Shown: positions 28,437-37,647, numbered from the stretch's first letter. The stretch: DNA of 63,656 nt from Halomonas rhizosphaerae (GCF_030010555.1 NZ_JASCQP010000020.1:1-63656), one strand, 5' to 3'. Notes: a model not told the origin generated them from the letters alone. A program made the numbers and translations.

Positions 28437-29927
28437 TCACTCGAGGTTATCCAGGCCACGCTCGGCCATGGCCACGGCACGGAACAGGGCGCGGCCCTTG
28501 TTGAGCGTCTCCTGCCACTCCATCTCGGGCACCGAGTCGGCGACGATGCCCGCGCCGGCCTGGACGTGCAGTTGGCCATCCTTGATCACCGCCGTGCGAA
28601 TGGCGATGGCGGTGTCCATGTTGCCGTGCCAGGAGAGGTAGCCCACCGCGCCGGAGTAAACGCCGCGCTTGACCGGCTCGACCTCGTCGATGATCTCGAG
28701 TGCCCGGATCTTGGGCGCGCCGGACACCGTGCCCGCCGGGAAGGTGGCGCGCAGCACGTCCATGGCGGAAAGCCCCGGCTTCAAGCGCCCGACGACATTG
28801 GAGACGATGTGCATCACGTGGGAGTAGCGCTCGACCACCATCCGGTCGGTCACCCTCACCGAGCCGGTCTCGCTGATGCGTCCCACGTCGTTGCGCCCCA
28901 GATCGATCAGCATCAGGTGCTCGGCGAGCTCCTTGGGATCGGCCAGCAGGTCGGCCTCCAGGGCGCGGTCCTCCTCCTCGCTGTGGCCGCGCTTGCGTGT
29001 GCCGGCGATGGGCCGTACCGTGACCTCGCCCTCCTCCAGCCGCGTGAGGATCTCCGGCGAGGAGCCCGCCACCTGATGATCGCCCAGGTTCAGGTAGAAC
29101 ATGTAGGGCGAGGGATTGAGGCTGCGCAGGGCCCGGTAGAGGTCCAGCGGCGGCGCCTGGTAGGGGATCGACATGCGCTGGGACGGGACGCACTGCATGA
29201 CATCGCCGGCCAGCACGTACTCCTTGATGGTCTCCACGGCCGCCTTGAATCCCTCCTCGGTGAAGCCCGAGGTGAAGTGCCCCTCCTCCACCGCGGCGCG
29301 CCCGGTGCCGGGGCTGATGGTGTTGAGGGTGGCGCTGCGCAGGCGGACCTCCAGGCGTTCCAGCCGGTCCAGGGCGCGGGCGTAGGCCTCCGGCTCGGCG
29401 GGGTCGGCATGCGTCCAGAGCGCCAGGCGGCCGGAGAGGTTGTCGAACACCACCAGGTCGTTGCAGACCATCAGCAGGATGTCCGGCACACCGATCGGGT
29501 CGGGCTTCTCGACGCCTCGCAGGCGCGGCTCGATATAGCGGATGGTGTCGTAGCCGAAGTACCCCACCAGGCCACCGTCGAAGCGCGGCTGGTCATCGAG
29601 ACGCGGCACCTTGAAGCGGGCCTGGAACTGCTCGATCCAGGCCAGCGGATCCTCCACCTCGCCGGCGCCCTGGAGCTGTTCATCGACGATATGGCTGACG
29701 GTGAAGCCACGAACCTCGAGGCGCTCTCGGCAGGGCAGCCCGATGATCGAGTAGCGCCCCCACTTCTCGCCGCCCTGCACGGACTCCAGCAGGAAGGTCC
29801 AGGGCGCGTCGGCCAGCTTGAGATAGGTGGAAAGCGGCGTGTCGAGGTCGGCCAGCACCTCGCGGGTGACCGGAATGCGGTTGTAGCCGGCGTCGGCCAG
29901 CTCGTGGAAGCGTTCGGGAGTCATCAT
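28437..29927 (-). CDS. trpE: anthranilate synthase component I
   Basis: This 496-residue chorismate-binding enzyme commits chorismate to tryptophan. The feedback-inhibition motif LLES is at residues 46-49, so tryptophan inhibition is expected, and the catalytic PIAGTRKRG (Ala version) separates it from PabB. Two ATGs are adjacent (29927 and 29924), with GAGG eight bases upstream. This ribosome binding site can pair with the start region of the leader ORF at 30002-30088. It is first of trpE-trpG-trpD-trpC, with 52 bp between trpE and trpG. Confidence 0.96.
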   Translation of the reverse strand: MMTPERFHELADAGYNRIPVTREVLADLDTPLSTYLKLADAPWTFLLESVQGGEKWGRYSIIGLPCRERLEVRGFTVSHIVDEQLQGAGEVEDPLAWIEQFQARFKVPRLDDQPRFDGGLVGYFGYDTIRYIEPRLRGVEKPDPIGVPDILLMVCNDLVVFDNLSGRLALWTHADPAEPEAYARALDRLERLEVRLRSATLNTISPGTGRAAVEEGHFTSGFTEEGFKAAVETIKEYVLAGDVMQCVPSQRMSIPYQAPPLDLYRALRSLNPSPYMFYLNLGDHQVAGSSPEILTRLEEGEVTVRPIAGTRKRGHSEEEDRALEADLLADPKELAEHLMLIDLGRNDVGRISETGSVRVTDRMVVERYSHVMHIVSNVVGRLKPGLSAMDVLRATFPAGTVSGAPKIRALEIIDEVEPVKRGVYSGAVGYLSWHGNMDTAIAIRTAVIKDGQLHVQAGAGIVADSVPEMEWQETLNKGRALFRAVAMAERGLDNLE

Positions 29928-29935
29928 GCCCGGGT

Positions 29936-30013
29936 CCTCGATGTGACGGGTTGGCGATGGCGGGCGCAGGGACGCCGCGGGTCAGGCTCGCGAGGCGAGC
30001 GTCACCATCGCCA
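29936..30013 (-). promoter_or_regulatory. putative trp attenuator RNA
   Basis: On the minus-strand RNA the two Trp codons of the leader ORF lie in UGGCGAUGG (30013-30005). This is a perfect complement to CCAUCGCCA (29960-29952) just upstream of trpE. Inside the loop is a second stem, GCUCGC-CUC-GCGAGC (30000-29986). In addition CCUCGAUG at the leader ORF start (30093-30086) is complementary to CAUCGAGG (29943-29936), which contains the trpE Shine-Dalgarno. A ribosome stalled on the Trp codons would open the first pairing. No U-run follows, so the control could be on trpE translation or Rho-dependent rather than classical intrinsic termination. Confidence 0.55.
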
Positions 30014-30088
30014 GCCGCCGCGGGCAGGCGAACGGGGCAGGCGTCGGACGGCGGTCGAGAGAGGGTCCGGCTTCGTGCGGCTGATCAT
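30002..30088 (-). CDS. trpL: trp operon leader peptide
   Basis: This 28-codon ORF lies upstream of trpE and begins MISRTKPDP. It is rich in Arg and Pro and ends Gly-Gly-Trp-Arg-Trp-stop, with two Trp codons (TGG CGA TGG TGA) right at its end. Tryptophan is rare, so two of the last three codons being Trp directly ahead of a tryptophan operon strongly suggests a regulatory leader peptide whose translation senses charged tRNA-Trp. A weak GGAA lies nine bases before the ATG. The peptide itself need have no function. Confidence 0.7.
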   Translation of the reverse strand: MISRTKPDPLSTAVRRLPRSPARGGWRW

Positions 30089-30104
30089 CGAGGGGTTTCC
30101 GCGT

Positions 30105-30164
30105 CTTATAGCAATAACATATTGATTGGGCCGCGCTTATAGCATTAGCCGGACTCACGTTAAA
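30105..30164 (-). promoter_or_regulatory. trp operon promoter(s)
   Basis: On the minus strand TTTAAC (30164-30159) is separated by 17 bp from TATAAG (30141-30136), with TGC before it as an extended -10. The -35 overlaps the gph stop codon. A second TTGCTATAAG (-10 at 30110-30105) lies 31 bp downstream in a near repeat of the same sequence (TGCTATAAG followed by CGCGG). The second would start transcription about 10 nt before the leader ORF, the first about 40 nt before it. Confidence 0.6.
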
Positions 30165-30825
30165 CGAGTTCCGCCAGCGATTCAACCACGCCATCCGGGG
30201 CGCTATCGCGCACCGGCTCGCCGTGATTGTAGCCGTAGGGCACGGCCAGCGTGCGGAAACCCGCGGCGCGTCCGGCCTCGATGTCATGGCGCGAGTCACC
30301 GACCATCAGGCAGGCCGAGGGCGAGACGTCGAAGTGGGCCGCCACATGCAGCAGCGGGGCCGGGTCGGGCTTCTTCTGCGCCAGGCTGTCGCCCCCCAGA
30401 CAGAGGCCGAAGTGCGCCTGCAGGCCGAAGGCCTCGAGGATCGGCGCGATGAAGGCGCTGGGCTTGTTGGTCACCAGCGCCAGGGGCAGTCCCCGGTCGT
30501 GCAGGGCGTCCAGCGCCTGCCGCACCCCGGGATAGAGCCGGGTGCGAGCGCTGGGGTCGCGACCGTAGTGGTGGAGGAAGCCCTGGTGGGCCCGGGCCAG
30601 CAGCCCCGCGTCGGGGTCCCGGCCCAGGGCGTCCCGCAGGGCGCGCTCCATCAGCCTGAGCGAGCCATTGCCCACCCAGTCGCGGACCCGGGGCTCGCCG
30701 GGGGGCGCCAGGTCGAGATCCGCGAGGGCGGCGTCCACCGCCGCGGCCAAGTCGGGCACGGAGTCGACGAGGGTCCCGTCCAGGTCGAAGGTCACCAGAC
30801 GGATGTCGTTCAGTATGGGGTGCAT
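30160..30825 (-). CDS. gph: phosphoglycolate phosphatase
   Basis: This 221-residue HAD-superfamily hydrolase removes phosphate from 2-phosphoglycolate formed during DNA-end repair. The nucleophile motif FDLDGTLVDS has D14 and D16, motif II is VTNKPS, and motif III/IV is KPDPAPLL...VGDSRHDI. A four-helix cap lies at about residues 22-90. GAGAGGCATC precedes the ATG. In many gammaproteobacteria rpe, gph and trpE are contiguous; here gph still precedes trpE, but ndh and two other genes separate it from rpe. Confidence 0.92.
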   Translation of the reverse strand: MHPILNDIRLVTFDLDGTLVDSVPDLAAAVDAALADLDLAPPGEPRVRDWVGNGSLRLMERALRDALGRDPDAGLLARAHQGFLHHYGRDPSARTRLYPGVRQALDALHDRGLPLALVTNKPSAFIAPILEAFGLQAHFGLCLGGDSLAQKKPDPAPLLHVAAHFDVSPSACLMVGDSRHDIEAGRAAGFRTLAVPYGYNHGEPVRDSAPDGVVESLAELV

Positions 30826-30932
30826 GATGCCTCTCGCGATGCGGTCGGGCGAACATTATGCCGGACAGGTCATGGGCAGGAAATCGGGCAAGGGCTTATG
30901 CTGGAGACCCGTCCCTTATCTGGAGTCGCTGC

Positions 30933-32231
30933 ATGAGTGTGCCAAGAATCGTCGTGGTCGGGGGTGGTGCCGGCGGCCTCGAACTGGTCACGCGCCTAGG
31001 CCGCAAGCTCGGCAGGCGCGGGCGAGCCGAGATCGTGCTGGTCGACCGCAATGCGACGCACATCTGGAAGCCGCTGCTGCATGAGGTCGCTACCGGGGCG
31101 CTGGATTCGGGGCTCGACGAGATCTCCTATCAGGGGCACTCCGCCGTCCATGGCTACCGCTTCCAGCGCGGCACCCTGTGTGATGTCGACCGCGAGGCTC
31201 GCACCCTGAACCTGGCCCCCATCCTCGACGAGGACGGCAGCGAAGTGCTGCCCTCCCGCATGCTCGAGTACGACCTCCTGGTGCTGGCGCTGGGCAGCGT
31301 CAGTCATGACTTCGACACGCCGGGCGTCGGCGAGCATTGCCACTTCCTCGACAGCCCGCAGCAGGCCGAGGCCTTCCGCCGGGACATGCTCAATACCTTC
31401 CTGCGCTACAACAATCCGCGCCGGGACAAGCATGCCCGCATGGTCGTCGGCATCGTCGGCGCCGGCGCCACCGGGGTGGAACTGGCGGCGGAACTCCACG
31501 AAGCCTCGCGCATGCTGCAAAGCTACGGCGTCACGGACCTGGACAGTGACCACCTCGAGGTTCACCTGCTCGAGGCCGCCCCCCGCATCCTGCCGGCCCT
31601 GCCCGAGCGCATCAGCCAGGCGGTCCACCAGGAACTGGCGGGCCTCGGCGTGCACCTCCATCCCGCCACCCGCGTGACCCGGGTGGAGGCCGACGCGATC
31701 CATACCGCCGATGGCAAGCGCATCGACACGGATCTCGCCGTCTGGGCGGCGGGCATCAAGGCCCCGCCCTTCCTCTCAGAGCTGGGACTGCCGACGGAGT
31801 CCAATCACCGACTCAAGGTTCACGCGACCCTGCAGAGCACGGAGGACCCCCTTGTCTTCGCCATGGGAGACTGTGCCAGCTGCCCCCAGCGCGATGGCAG
31901 CACGGTGCCCCCGCGCGCCCAGGCCGCCCACCAGCAGGTCGCGACGCTCTCTCGCAACCTGCGGGCGCAATTGGACGGCAGGCCGCTCAAGCCCTTTGTC
32001 TACCGGGACCGGGGGTCGCTGATCTCGCTGGCGCACTTCGAAGCCGTCGGCAGCCTGATGCGCGGGGCCTCGGCAAGGAGCCTGTTCATCGAGGGCCACC
32101 TGGCGAAGTTCTTCTATGCCTCGCTCTATCGCATGCACCAGCGTGCCATCCACGGCACGCTCAAGACGGGCCTCATCGTGGTGGTGGATGGCATCAACCG
32201 CTTCCTCAAGCCACGCATGAAGCTACACTGA
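30933..32231 (+). CDS. ndh: type II NADH:quinone oxidoreductase
   Basis: This 432-residue monotopic membrane flavoprotein oxidises NADH and reduces quinone without pumping protons. The first Rossmann motif VVVGGGAGGLE is at about residues 6-16 and the second, VGIVGAGATGVELAAE, at about 170-185. The FAD-binding GDCASCP segment and an amphipathic or hydrophobic C-terminus that anchors the protein are also present. The ATG at 30933 has CTGGAG upstream; the longer open frame is ignored. It is divergent from gph, with 107 bp between them. Confidence 0.93.
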   Translation: MSVPRIVVVGGGAGGLELVTRLGRKLGRRGRAEIVLVDRNATHIWKPLLHEVATGALDSGLDEISYQGHSAVHGYRFQRGTLCDVDREARTLNLAPILDEDGSEVLPSRMLEYDLLVLALGSVSHDFDTPGVGEHCHFLDSPQQAEAFRRDMLNTFLRYNNPRRDKHARMVVGIVGAGATGVELAAELHEASRMLQSYGVTDLDSDHLEVHLLEAAPRILPALPERISQAVHQELAGLGVHLHPATRVTRVEADAIHTADGKRIDTDLAVWAAGIKAPPFLSELGLPTESNHRLKVHATLQSTEDPLVFAMGDCASCPQRDGSTVPPRAQAAHQQVATLSRNLRAQLDGRPLKPFVYRDRGSLISLAHFEAVGSLMRGASARSLFIEGHLAKFFYASLYRMHQRAIHGTLKTGLIVVVDGINRFLKPRMKLH

Positions 32232-32257
32232 CCCAGCCCCTTCATCCGGACTGACCG

Positions 32258-32554
32258 TCAGGCCATCGGGACCTCTCCCGGCTCCACCTGCCGCTGTGCC
32301 AGCCAGGTGCGCTTGGCCCGCGCGGTCAGGCGCTTCAGGCGTGCCTCCAGGCGCAATGCCTCACCGCGGCTGCCGACGGGTTCCTGGTGACGAAGCACCA
32401 GCGGTCCCTTGCCGCGCAGCGCCTTGGCCCCCCGGCCGGCACGGTGTTCGGCCAGGCGCCGGGCCACGTCCGTGGTGATCCCGGTGTACAGCGCACCGCC
32501 GGCCGTCTCCACCAGGTAGAGATGCCACAGGGGAGCAGGAACCGCCTCCTTCAC
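32258..32554 (-). CDS. GIY-YIG domain protein (UPF0213/YhbQ type)
   Basis: This 98-residue protein is a single GIY-YIG nuclease domain. LYLVE leads into [17 protein letters not shown] (the YTG in place of GIY-YIG's YIG), with the catalytic Arg in the following helix and KALRGKGPL downstream. The YhbQ family has been tied to DNA cleavage and repair, but cellular roles are unclear. It begins 8 bp after rpe on the same strand and is probably co-transcribed with it, and it converges on ndh. Confidence 0.85.
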   Translation of the reverse strand: MKEAVPAPLWHLYLVETAGGALYTGITTDVARRLAEHRAGRGAKALRGKGPLVLRHQEPVGSRGEALRLEARLKRLTARAKRTWLAQRQVEPGEVPMA

Positions 32555-32562
32555 GGGGCGCC

Positions 32563-33276
32563 CTATGCCCTGGCCAGCTGGTCGCGGAATTCGCGGATGA
32601 CGCTGTCGTAGCGGTGCGGGTCGGCCTCGTTGCGCGCCTTGAACACCGCCGAGCCGGCCACGAAGGTATCGGCACCGGCCCGGGCGATCTCGGCGATGTT
32701 GTCGACCTTCACCCCGCCATCGATCTCCAGGCGGATCGGGCGACCCGAGGCATCGATGCGGCGGCGCGCCTCGCGCAGCTTGTCCAGGGTCCCGGGGATG
32801 AACGACTGGCCCCCGAAGCCGGGATTGACGCTCATCAGCAGGATCATGTCGATCTTGTCCATCACGTGGTCGAGATGGGAGAGCGGCGTGGCCGGGTTGA
32901 ACACCAGGCCGGCCTGGCAGCCACCGTCACGGATCAGCTGCAGCGAGCGGTCGATGTGATCCGAGGCCTCCGGGTGGAAGGTGATGTAGCTGGCCCCGGC
33001 ATCGATGAAGTCGCCGATCAGCCGATCCACCGGCTTGACCATCAGGTGGGCGTCGATGGGTGCGCTCACCCCGTGCTTGCGCAGGGCCTCGCAGACCATC
33101 GGCCCGATCGTGAGGTTCGGTACATAGTGGTTGTCCATCACGTCGAAGTGGACGATGTCGGCGCCAGAGGCCAGGACATCATCCACTTCCGCGCCCAGCC
33201 GGGCGAAATCGGCGGAGAGGATGGAAGGAGCGATGAGGAAGTCGCGGGTCGTGTCGGTCATGGAGTCGTCCGTCAT
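32563..33276 (-). CDS. rpe: ribulose-phosphate 3-epimerase
   Basis: This 237-residue TIM-barrel metalloenzyme interconverts ribulose-5-phosphate and xylulose-5-phosphate in the pentose phosphate pathway. Signatures are [14 protein letters not shown] (about 15-28), [12 protein letters not shown] (metal-binding Asp), IDAHLMV and [10 protein letters not shown]. Start options are ATG at 33276 or 33261 (MTDTTRDF); neither has a strong Shine-Dalgarno. It heads a two-gene unit with the GIY-YIG gene. Confidence 0.95.
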   Translation of the reverse strand: MTDDSMTDTTRDFLIAPSILSADFARLGAEVDDVLASGADIVHFDVMDNHYVPNLTIGPMVCEALRKHGVSAPIDAHLMVKPVDRLIGDFIDAGASYITFHPEASDHIDRSLQLIRDGGCQAGLVFNPATPLSHLDHVMDKIDMILLMSVNPGFGGQSFIPGTLDKLREARRRIDASGRPIRLEIDGGVKVDNIAEIARAGADTFVAGSAVFKARNEADPHRYDSVIREFRDQLARA

Positions 33277-33415
33277 GGGGGTGTGCAGGCGATCGCGCGA
33301 TCCCGGGCATTCTACCAGAGGCCCGCGAGGGTCAGGACCTCGCCCGGCGCCTCATGCGGGCTCCCGCCCTGCACCGCCGACGGTGCCGCGTCTCCGAGCA
33401 TGGCGCCCCGTGCCG

Positions 33416-33841
33416 TCAGCGTGACCAGGCCATGAGCGACTCCTGCTCCCCGGTCTCCGGGTCCTCACGCTCATCGACGATGCTGAACCCCAGCCGCCGG
33501 TAGAAGGAGACGGCCCTCACGTTGCGCGAATAGACCCACAGGGTGATGCATTGGTGACCCTCCATGGCGTGGGCCATCAGGCCGGAACCATGGCCGAAGC
33601 TCTGCACCTCGGGGTCCACGAACAGCGCCTCGAGATGATCACCGTGCATGGCGCAGAAGCCGATCACGCGTCGGCCGGCCTCCAGCACCTGCACCTCGCA
33701 GGCGGGAAGGCGGCGAAGCGCCATGTCATCGGCACGTGCCTTCCAGCAGGCCTCGGAGATGAAGGGGTGAGCCTGCTGGGAGGCGCGCAGCCAGATGTCG
33801 ACAAGCTGCGGGAACTCCTCCCGGGTGGCGGGTCGGATCAT
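33416..33841 (-). CDS. GNAT N-acetyltransferase (YjaB-like)
   Basis: This 141-residue acetyl-CoA-dependent acyltransferase has the pattern IRPAT...LVDIWLRA at the N-terminus, LEALFVDPEVQSFGHGSGLMAHA as motif A (about 76-98) and WVYSRNVRAVSFYRRLGF as motif B. This resembles E. coli YjaB. The acceptor substrate is unknown. The open frame extends further upstream, but MIRPATREEFPQL at 33841 is the expected start. It is divergent from the lipoprotein gene. Confidence 0.82.
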   Translation of the reverse strand: MIRPATREEFPQLVDIWLRASQQAHPFISEACWKARADDMALRRLPACEVQVLEAGRRVIGFCAMHGDHLEALFVDPEVQSFGHGSGLMAHAMEGHQCITLWVYSRNVRAVSFYRRLGFSIVDEREDPETGEQESLMAWSR

Positions 33842-33904
33842 GTCGCGGCTCCTGTGGCTATCCCTGCAGTGTAACCCCTCGCACGGGACGGGTCGCCCCA
33901 CCGG

Positions 33905-33933
33905 TTTCGGCCACCAGAGCCGGGGGATATACT
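33905..33933 (+). promoter_or_regulatory. promoter of yajG-like gene
   Basis: TATACT (33928-33933) is a good -10, and TTTCGG (33905-33910) is a poor -35 at a 17-bp spacing. The start is expected about 25 nt before the ATG. Confidence 0.4.
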
Positions 33934-33963
33934 CGGAGCCCTGCGATCATCGGGAGACTTTCC

Positions 33964-34554
33964 ATGCAGCGTCGTCACTTCCTGGGTGCCTGTGCCCTGC
34001 TCCTCGCCACCGGCTGGCTGGCCGGCTGTGCCAGCCCTCACTATCTGCAGCTCGACCCCAGGCGTACGGCCCAGGTGCCGCAGAGCGGCAGCGGTCAGGA
34101 GGTCACCGTGACGGCCGTGGATGGTCGTGACAGCGAGGTGATCGGCACCCGGACCGGCAGTGCCATGTCCACCGCCGTGATCACCGTGAACGCCCACGAA
34201 CTGGTGCCGCGGCTGCAGGCGGAGGCGGAACGCGCGGTGCGGGAAATGGGCTTCACCCCGACCAACGAGCGCGCCGAGGGACGACCCAGCCTGACGCTGA
34301 CCCTGGACCACCTGGGCTACGAGCGTGGCGAGAGCCGTCCGGTCATCGACGAGGCACGGCTCGAGGCAGTGCTGGTCGCCGAGGCGATCAACGGCGACAA
34401 CACCTATACCGGCACCTATACCTCACGCCGCACCCAGAGCTATGCGGTGCGCCCCGACAAGGAGGCCAACACCCGCATGGTCAACGAGTTGCTCTCCGAC
34501 AGCCTCGACCGTGCCTTCCGCGACCCCGAGCTGGGACGCCTGCTGGCACGCTGA
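33964..34554 (+). CDS. yajG: YajG-family lipoprotein
   Basis: This 196-residue lipoprotein has a signal peptide with Arg-Arg near the start and the lipobox LAGC (Cys at 21), so the mature protein is acylated at that Cys; Ala at +2 predicts outer-membrane sorting. The mature part matches the YajG pattern (VTAVDGRDSEVIGTRTG at about 52-68 and a helix with LSDSLDRAFRDPELGRLL at the end). The function of YajG is unknown. CGGGAGACTTTCC precedes the ATG. Confidence 0.8.
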   Translation: MQRRHFLGACALLLATGWLAGCASPHYLQLDPRRTAQVPQSGSGQEVTVTAVDGRDSEVIGTRTGSAMSTAVITVNAHELVPRLQAEAERAVREMGFTPTNERAEGRPSLTLTLDHLGYERGESRPVIDEARLEAVLVAEAINGDNTYTGTYTSRRTQSYAVRPDKEANTRMVNELLSDSLDRAFRDPELGRLLAR

Positions 34555-34559
34555 ACGCC

Positions 34560-35186
34560 TCAGGTCAGCGGGCCCCGGCGCTCCAGCGCCCAGGCACTCT
34601 CGCGAAAGCCGTTGGGCTCCGGCTCGCCGTCCTCCAGGTGGGTGATGCGGAAGTTGGGCTCGAACAGCTCGCGCACTTCCTCGGCGGACACGCTGAAGGG
34701 TGGACCCCCCGGGCCACGCGTCAGGCTGATCAGCAGCCCTCGAGCACCGGGGGGGATCAGCTGGGCCAGGTGGAAGGCGTAGCGCTGGCGGGTGGCCGCC
34801 GGCAGGGCGATCAAGGCGGCGCGGTCGTAGAAGGCCCCGATCTCCGCCGCCTGTTCGATATGGAAGTGGAAGAAGTCGCCGCTCCAGAGCTCCACGCTGC
34901 CCTGGCGACAGATGTCGAAACCGGCCTGACGGTAGCGGGTCACCTCCCCCACGCCCTCGGCGACGAACGCCTCGATGGCCTGCCCGGCCAGCTCGATGCC
35001 CAGCACCGGATGGTCATGGCGCGCCAGCCAGCGCATGTCCAGGCTCTTGCCGCACAACGGCACCAGCACCTTGGTGCCGGCCCGCACCCCCAGGCCGGGC
35101 CAGTAGCGGACCAGTAGCGGATGAGGCCGGTCACGGTGGAAACCGATGCGCCCCTCGCGCCAGCGCTCCAGCCATTCGTTGGCCAT
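34560..35186 (-). CDS. tpm: thiopurine S-methyltransferase family protein
   Basis: This 208-residue SAM-dependent methyltransferase starts MANEWLERWREGRIGFH, with LVPLCGKSLDMRWLA (about 43-57) and LGIELAGQAIEAF forming the SAM site, and RLISLTRGPGGPPFSV-like text near the end, all typical of bacterial TPMT. Bacterial members methylate thiopurines and are implicated in selenium and tellurium methylation and detoxification. The physiological substrate here is unknown. A GTG lies immediately before the chosen ATG. The gene converges with the lipoprotein gene, 5 bp apart. Confidence 0.87.
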   Translation of the reverse strand: MANEWLERWREGRIGFHRDRPHPLLVRYWPGLGVRAGTKVLVPLCGKSLDMRWLARHDHPVLGIELAGQAIEAFVAEGVGEVTRYRQAGFDICRQGSVELWSGDFFHFHIEQAAEIGAFYDRAALIALPAATRQRYAFHLAQLIPPGARGLLISLTRGPGGPPFSVSAEEVRELFEPNFRITHLEDGEPEPNGFRESAWALERRGPLT

Positions 35187-35208
35187 CACTCCCCCTGCCG
35201 GCCCGGCA

Positions 35209-35838
35209 TCAGAACCAGCGATCTCGCTTGCGGCGACGACGCGGCAGGTGGGGCACGATCAGCCCCACCAGCAGGCCGGCCCCGGCGACCCCGCCACCGT
35301 ACATGAAGTAGCGCATCAGCAGGTCTTCCTCCTGGGTATCCAGGCGGGCCTGGAGCTCGCGGATGGTGGAGCGCGACTGCTCGGTCTCCCCCTCGAGCGC
35401 CGAGTTGTGCGCCTCGAGTTCGGCGATGCGCCGCTCGCGGACCTCGAGGGTCTCGGTCATCGACGCGGTACGGCTCTCCCAGGTGTCGTTGATGCCGGAA
35501 AGCTCGTCGGTCAGCTCCTCCACCCGGGCTTCCAGCGCGGGCAGTTGCTGCTGGGCGCTGGGGTCCTCCTGCAGCTCGCTGCTGAGCACCCAGACGTCGT
35601 CGCCATCGGCGTCCTCCACCCGGCTGTAGTCGCCGCTGGTCTCGAGGACCGTCACCGGCTCGCCGGCGGTCAGGGTGCCGACGATCCGATAGCCGTCGGT
35701 CGGGCCACTGCGCACATAGGTGGTGAGCTCATCCGACACCCAGGCGGTGCCGTCGGCCGCCTCCTGGGCATGCAACATGGGGGGGAGCGTCGCGAGCGCC
35801 ACGCCCAGTGTCAGAATCTTGAGTCTATGTATCGTCAT
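35209..35838 (-). CDS. SH3-domain membrane-anchored protein (YgiM/TIGR04211 type)
   Basis: This 209-residue protein has a signal peptide (cleavage near HAQ-EA), a bacterial SH3 domain (about 28-88, WVSDELTTYVRSGPTDGYRIVG to VWVLSSEL), a coiled coil of about 80 residues rich in Glu, Leu and Arg, and a C-terminal transmembrane helix (about 182-200). A basic tail (RRRRKRDRW) follows. This is the layout of E. coli YgiM. It faces the periplasm; function is not established. The ATG at 35838 has AGGATAACGGC before it. Confidence 0.85.
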   Translation of the reverse strand: MTIHRLKILTLGVALATLPPMLHAQEAADGTAWVSDELTTYVRSGPTDGYRIVGTLTAGEPVTVLETSGDYSRVEDADGDDVWVLSSELQEDPSAQQQLPALEARVEELTDELSGINDTWESRTASMTETLEVRERRIAELEAHNSALEGETEQSRSTIRELQARLDTQEEDLLMRYFMYGGGVAGAGLLVGLIVPHLPRRRRKRDRWF

Positions 35839-36230
35839 GCCGTTATCCTGGCTGTCCAAGGCTCGCGTGTCGCGGCTCTGTCGCGTAGGGCGCACCACCT
35901 GCGGACGTCCCTGCCGGCCGCGGCGGCGATGCTGTTCGTGGTATCGGGTTACCCACAGCGACTGTGGACAACCATCGGGAAAACCGCTGGAAAGCCACCC
36001 GCAGCCGGCATGCCAACCGCCCCTTGCCGCTGCCGGTCACTTTCTGACCAGGGCACGCACCCGTGCCCGCCCCTTGAAGGCGCACAGGGTACCACAGTCG
36101 CGCCGGCCGTCAGCTGGCCCCGATGGCGGCCGCCGCGTATAATATTGGGTCTTGTCCGGGTGGCCATTCGGCCATCTGCCAACGTCCATCCACCGGTGCA
36201 CCGTCGCGCCAGATGCCGCGACCTATTCTT
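35839..36230. other. 392-bp intergenic region between the SH3-domain gene and miaB
   Basis: No gene is seen here. The region holds two DnaA-box-like nonamers in inverted orientation, TTACCCACA (35949-35957) and TGTGGACAA (35963-35971), each one mismatch from consensus. It also holds a perfect -10 hexamer TATAAT at 36138-36143 for miaB, with a weak TGGCCC at the -35 position 17 bp upstream. The rest is GC-rich without recognisable structure. Confidence 0.5.
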
Positions 36231-37574
36231 ATGGCGAAGAAACTCTTCATCAAGACGCATGGCTGCCAGATGAACGAGTACGACTCCGCGCGCATGGCGG
36301 ATCTGCTCGGCGAATCCCATCAGCTCGAGCTCACCGACGACGAGCGCGATGCCGACGTCATCCTGCTCAACACCTGCTCCATTCGCGAGAAGGCCCAGGA
36401 AAAGGTGTTCCACCAGCTGGGGCGCTGGAAGAAGCTCAAGGAGGCCAACCCCGACCTGGTGATCGGCGTCGGGGGCTGCGTGGCCAGCCAGGAGGGCGAG
36501 GCGCTGCGCAAGCGCGCGCCCCATGTCGACATGGTGTTCGGGCCCCAGACCCTGCATCGCGTGCCGTCCATGCTCGACTCGCGGCGCAACGACCAGATCT
36601 CGGTGGTCGACGTCACCTTTCCCGAGATCGAGAAGTTCGACCACCTGCCCAAGCCGAGTTCCGACGGCGCCACCGCCTTCGTCTCGGTGATGGAGGGCTG
36701 CTCCAAGTACTGCACCTTCTGCGTGGTGCCCTATACCCGCGGCGAGGAGGTCTCGCGCCCCTTCGAGGCAGTGATGGAGGAGGTGATCCACCTGGCCGAC
36801 CAGGGCGTGCGCGAGATCAACTTGCTGGGGCAGAACGTCAATGCCTACCGCGGCGAGAACCAGCTGGGCGACGAGATCGACCTGGCCGAACTGATCAGCT
36901 GCGTGGCGGCGGTGGAGGGCATCGACCGGATCCGCTTCACCACTTCCCATCCCGTGGAGTTCTCCGACAGCCTGATCGAGGCCTACGGGGAGATCCCCGA
37001 GCTGGTCAGCCACCTGCACCTCCCGGTGCAGGCCGGGTCGGATCGCGTGCTCGCCGCCATGAAGCGCGGCCACACCGTCGAGGAGTACGTCGAGAAGATG
37101 GAGCGCATCCGCGCACTGCGCCCGGACATCAGCTTCTCCTCGGACTTCATCATCGGCTTCCCCGGCGAAACCGAGGCGGACTTCGAGGCCACCATGGACC
37201 TGATCCACCGCATCGGCTTCGACCACTCCTTCAGCTTCGTCTACTCGGCACGCCCCGGCACGCCGGCGGCCAGCCTCGAGGACGACACCCCGCAAGGCAT
37301 CAAGAAGCAGCGCCTGGCGATCCTCCAGGAGCGCATCAACCAGCAGGCGATGCAGATCAGCCGGCGCATGGTGGGCACCACCCAGCGCATCCTGGTCACC
37401 GGCTTCTCGCCGAAGGATCCGGGGCAGCTCTCCGGGCGCACCGAGAACAACCGCGTGGTCAACTTCCGTGCCGCCAACCCCTTCGAGCTGATCGGCTACT
37501 TCGTCGACGTGGAGATCAGCGAGGCGCTGCCCAACTCGCTGCGCGGCGAGCTGGCCTCCCCTGCTCGCTTCTGA
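36231..37574 (+). CDS. miaB: tRNA-2-methylthio-N6-dimethylallyladenosine synthase MiaB
   Basis: This 447-residue radical-SAM methylthiotransferase modifies i6A37 of tRNAs. The N-terminal UPF0004 domain has cluster cysteines C12, C49 and C83. The radical-SAM CxxxCxxC is GCSKYCTFC with C157, C161 and C164, and a C-terminal TRAM domain covers about residues 380-445. The ATG at 36231 gives the standard [15 protein letters not shown] start; it has no obvious Shine-Dalgarno, nor does the in-frame ATG at 36213. It leads the miaB-ybeZ-ybeY-corC-lnt group. Confidence 0.95.
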   Translation: MAKKLFIKTHGCQMNEYDSARMADLLGESHQLELTDDERDADVILLNTCSIREKAQEKVFHQLGRWKKLKEANPDLVIGVGGCVASQEGEALRKRAPHVDMVFGPQTLHRVPSMLDSRRNDQISVVDVTFPEIEKFDHLPKPSSDGATAFVSVMEGCSKYCTFCVVPYTRGEEVSRPFEAVMEEVIHLADQGVREINLLGQNVNAYRGENQLGDEIDLAELISCVAAVEGIDRIRFTTSHPVEFSDSLIEAYGEIPELVSHLHLPVQAGSDRVLAAMKRGHTVEEYVEKMERIRALRPDISFSSDFIIGFPGETEADFEATMDLIHRIGFDHSFSFVYSARPGTPAASLEDDTPQGIKKQRLAILQERINQQAMQISRRMVGTTQRILVTGFSPKDPGQLSGRTENNRVVNFRAANPFELIGYFVDVEISEALPNSLRGELASPARF

Positions 37575-37584
37575 GCGCCACGAT

Positions 37585-37606
37585 TGCCCCGGCCAAGGCC
37601 GGGGCA
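37585..37606 (+). terminator. hairpin after miaB
   Basis: TGCCCCGGCC (37585-37594) pairs perfectly with GGCCGGGGCA (37597-37606). There is no T-run after it, so it may attenuate or process the transcript between miaB and ybeZ rather than end it. Confidence 0.5.
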
Positions 37607-37647
37607 GTAAGCTGACCCCCACATTCCCTTAAACGGATCCCCCTGCC

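Noticed and set aside
30160..33276. Possible foreign island around ndh separating gph from rpe
   Set aside because: Codon use and GC content match the surroundings, and no integrase, repeat or tRNA borders the segment; simple rearrangement explains it.
36152..37615. 487-codon frame overlapping miaB in another plus-strand frame
   Set aside because: Arg/Gly/Pro-rich out-of-frame translation of miaB with no domain; the MiaB frame has all catalytic cysteines.
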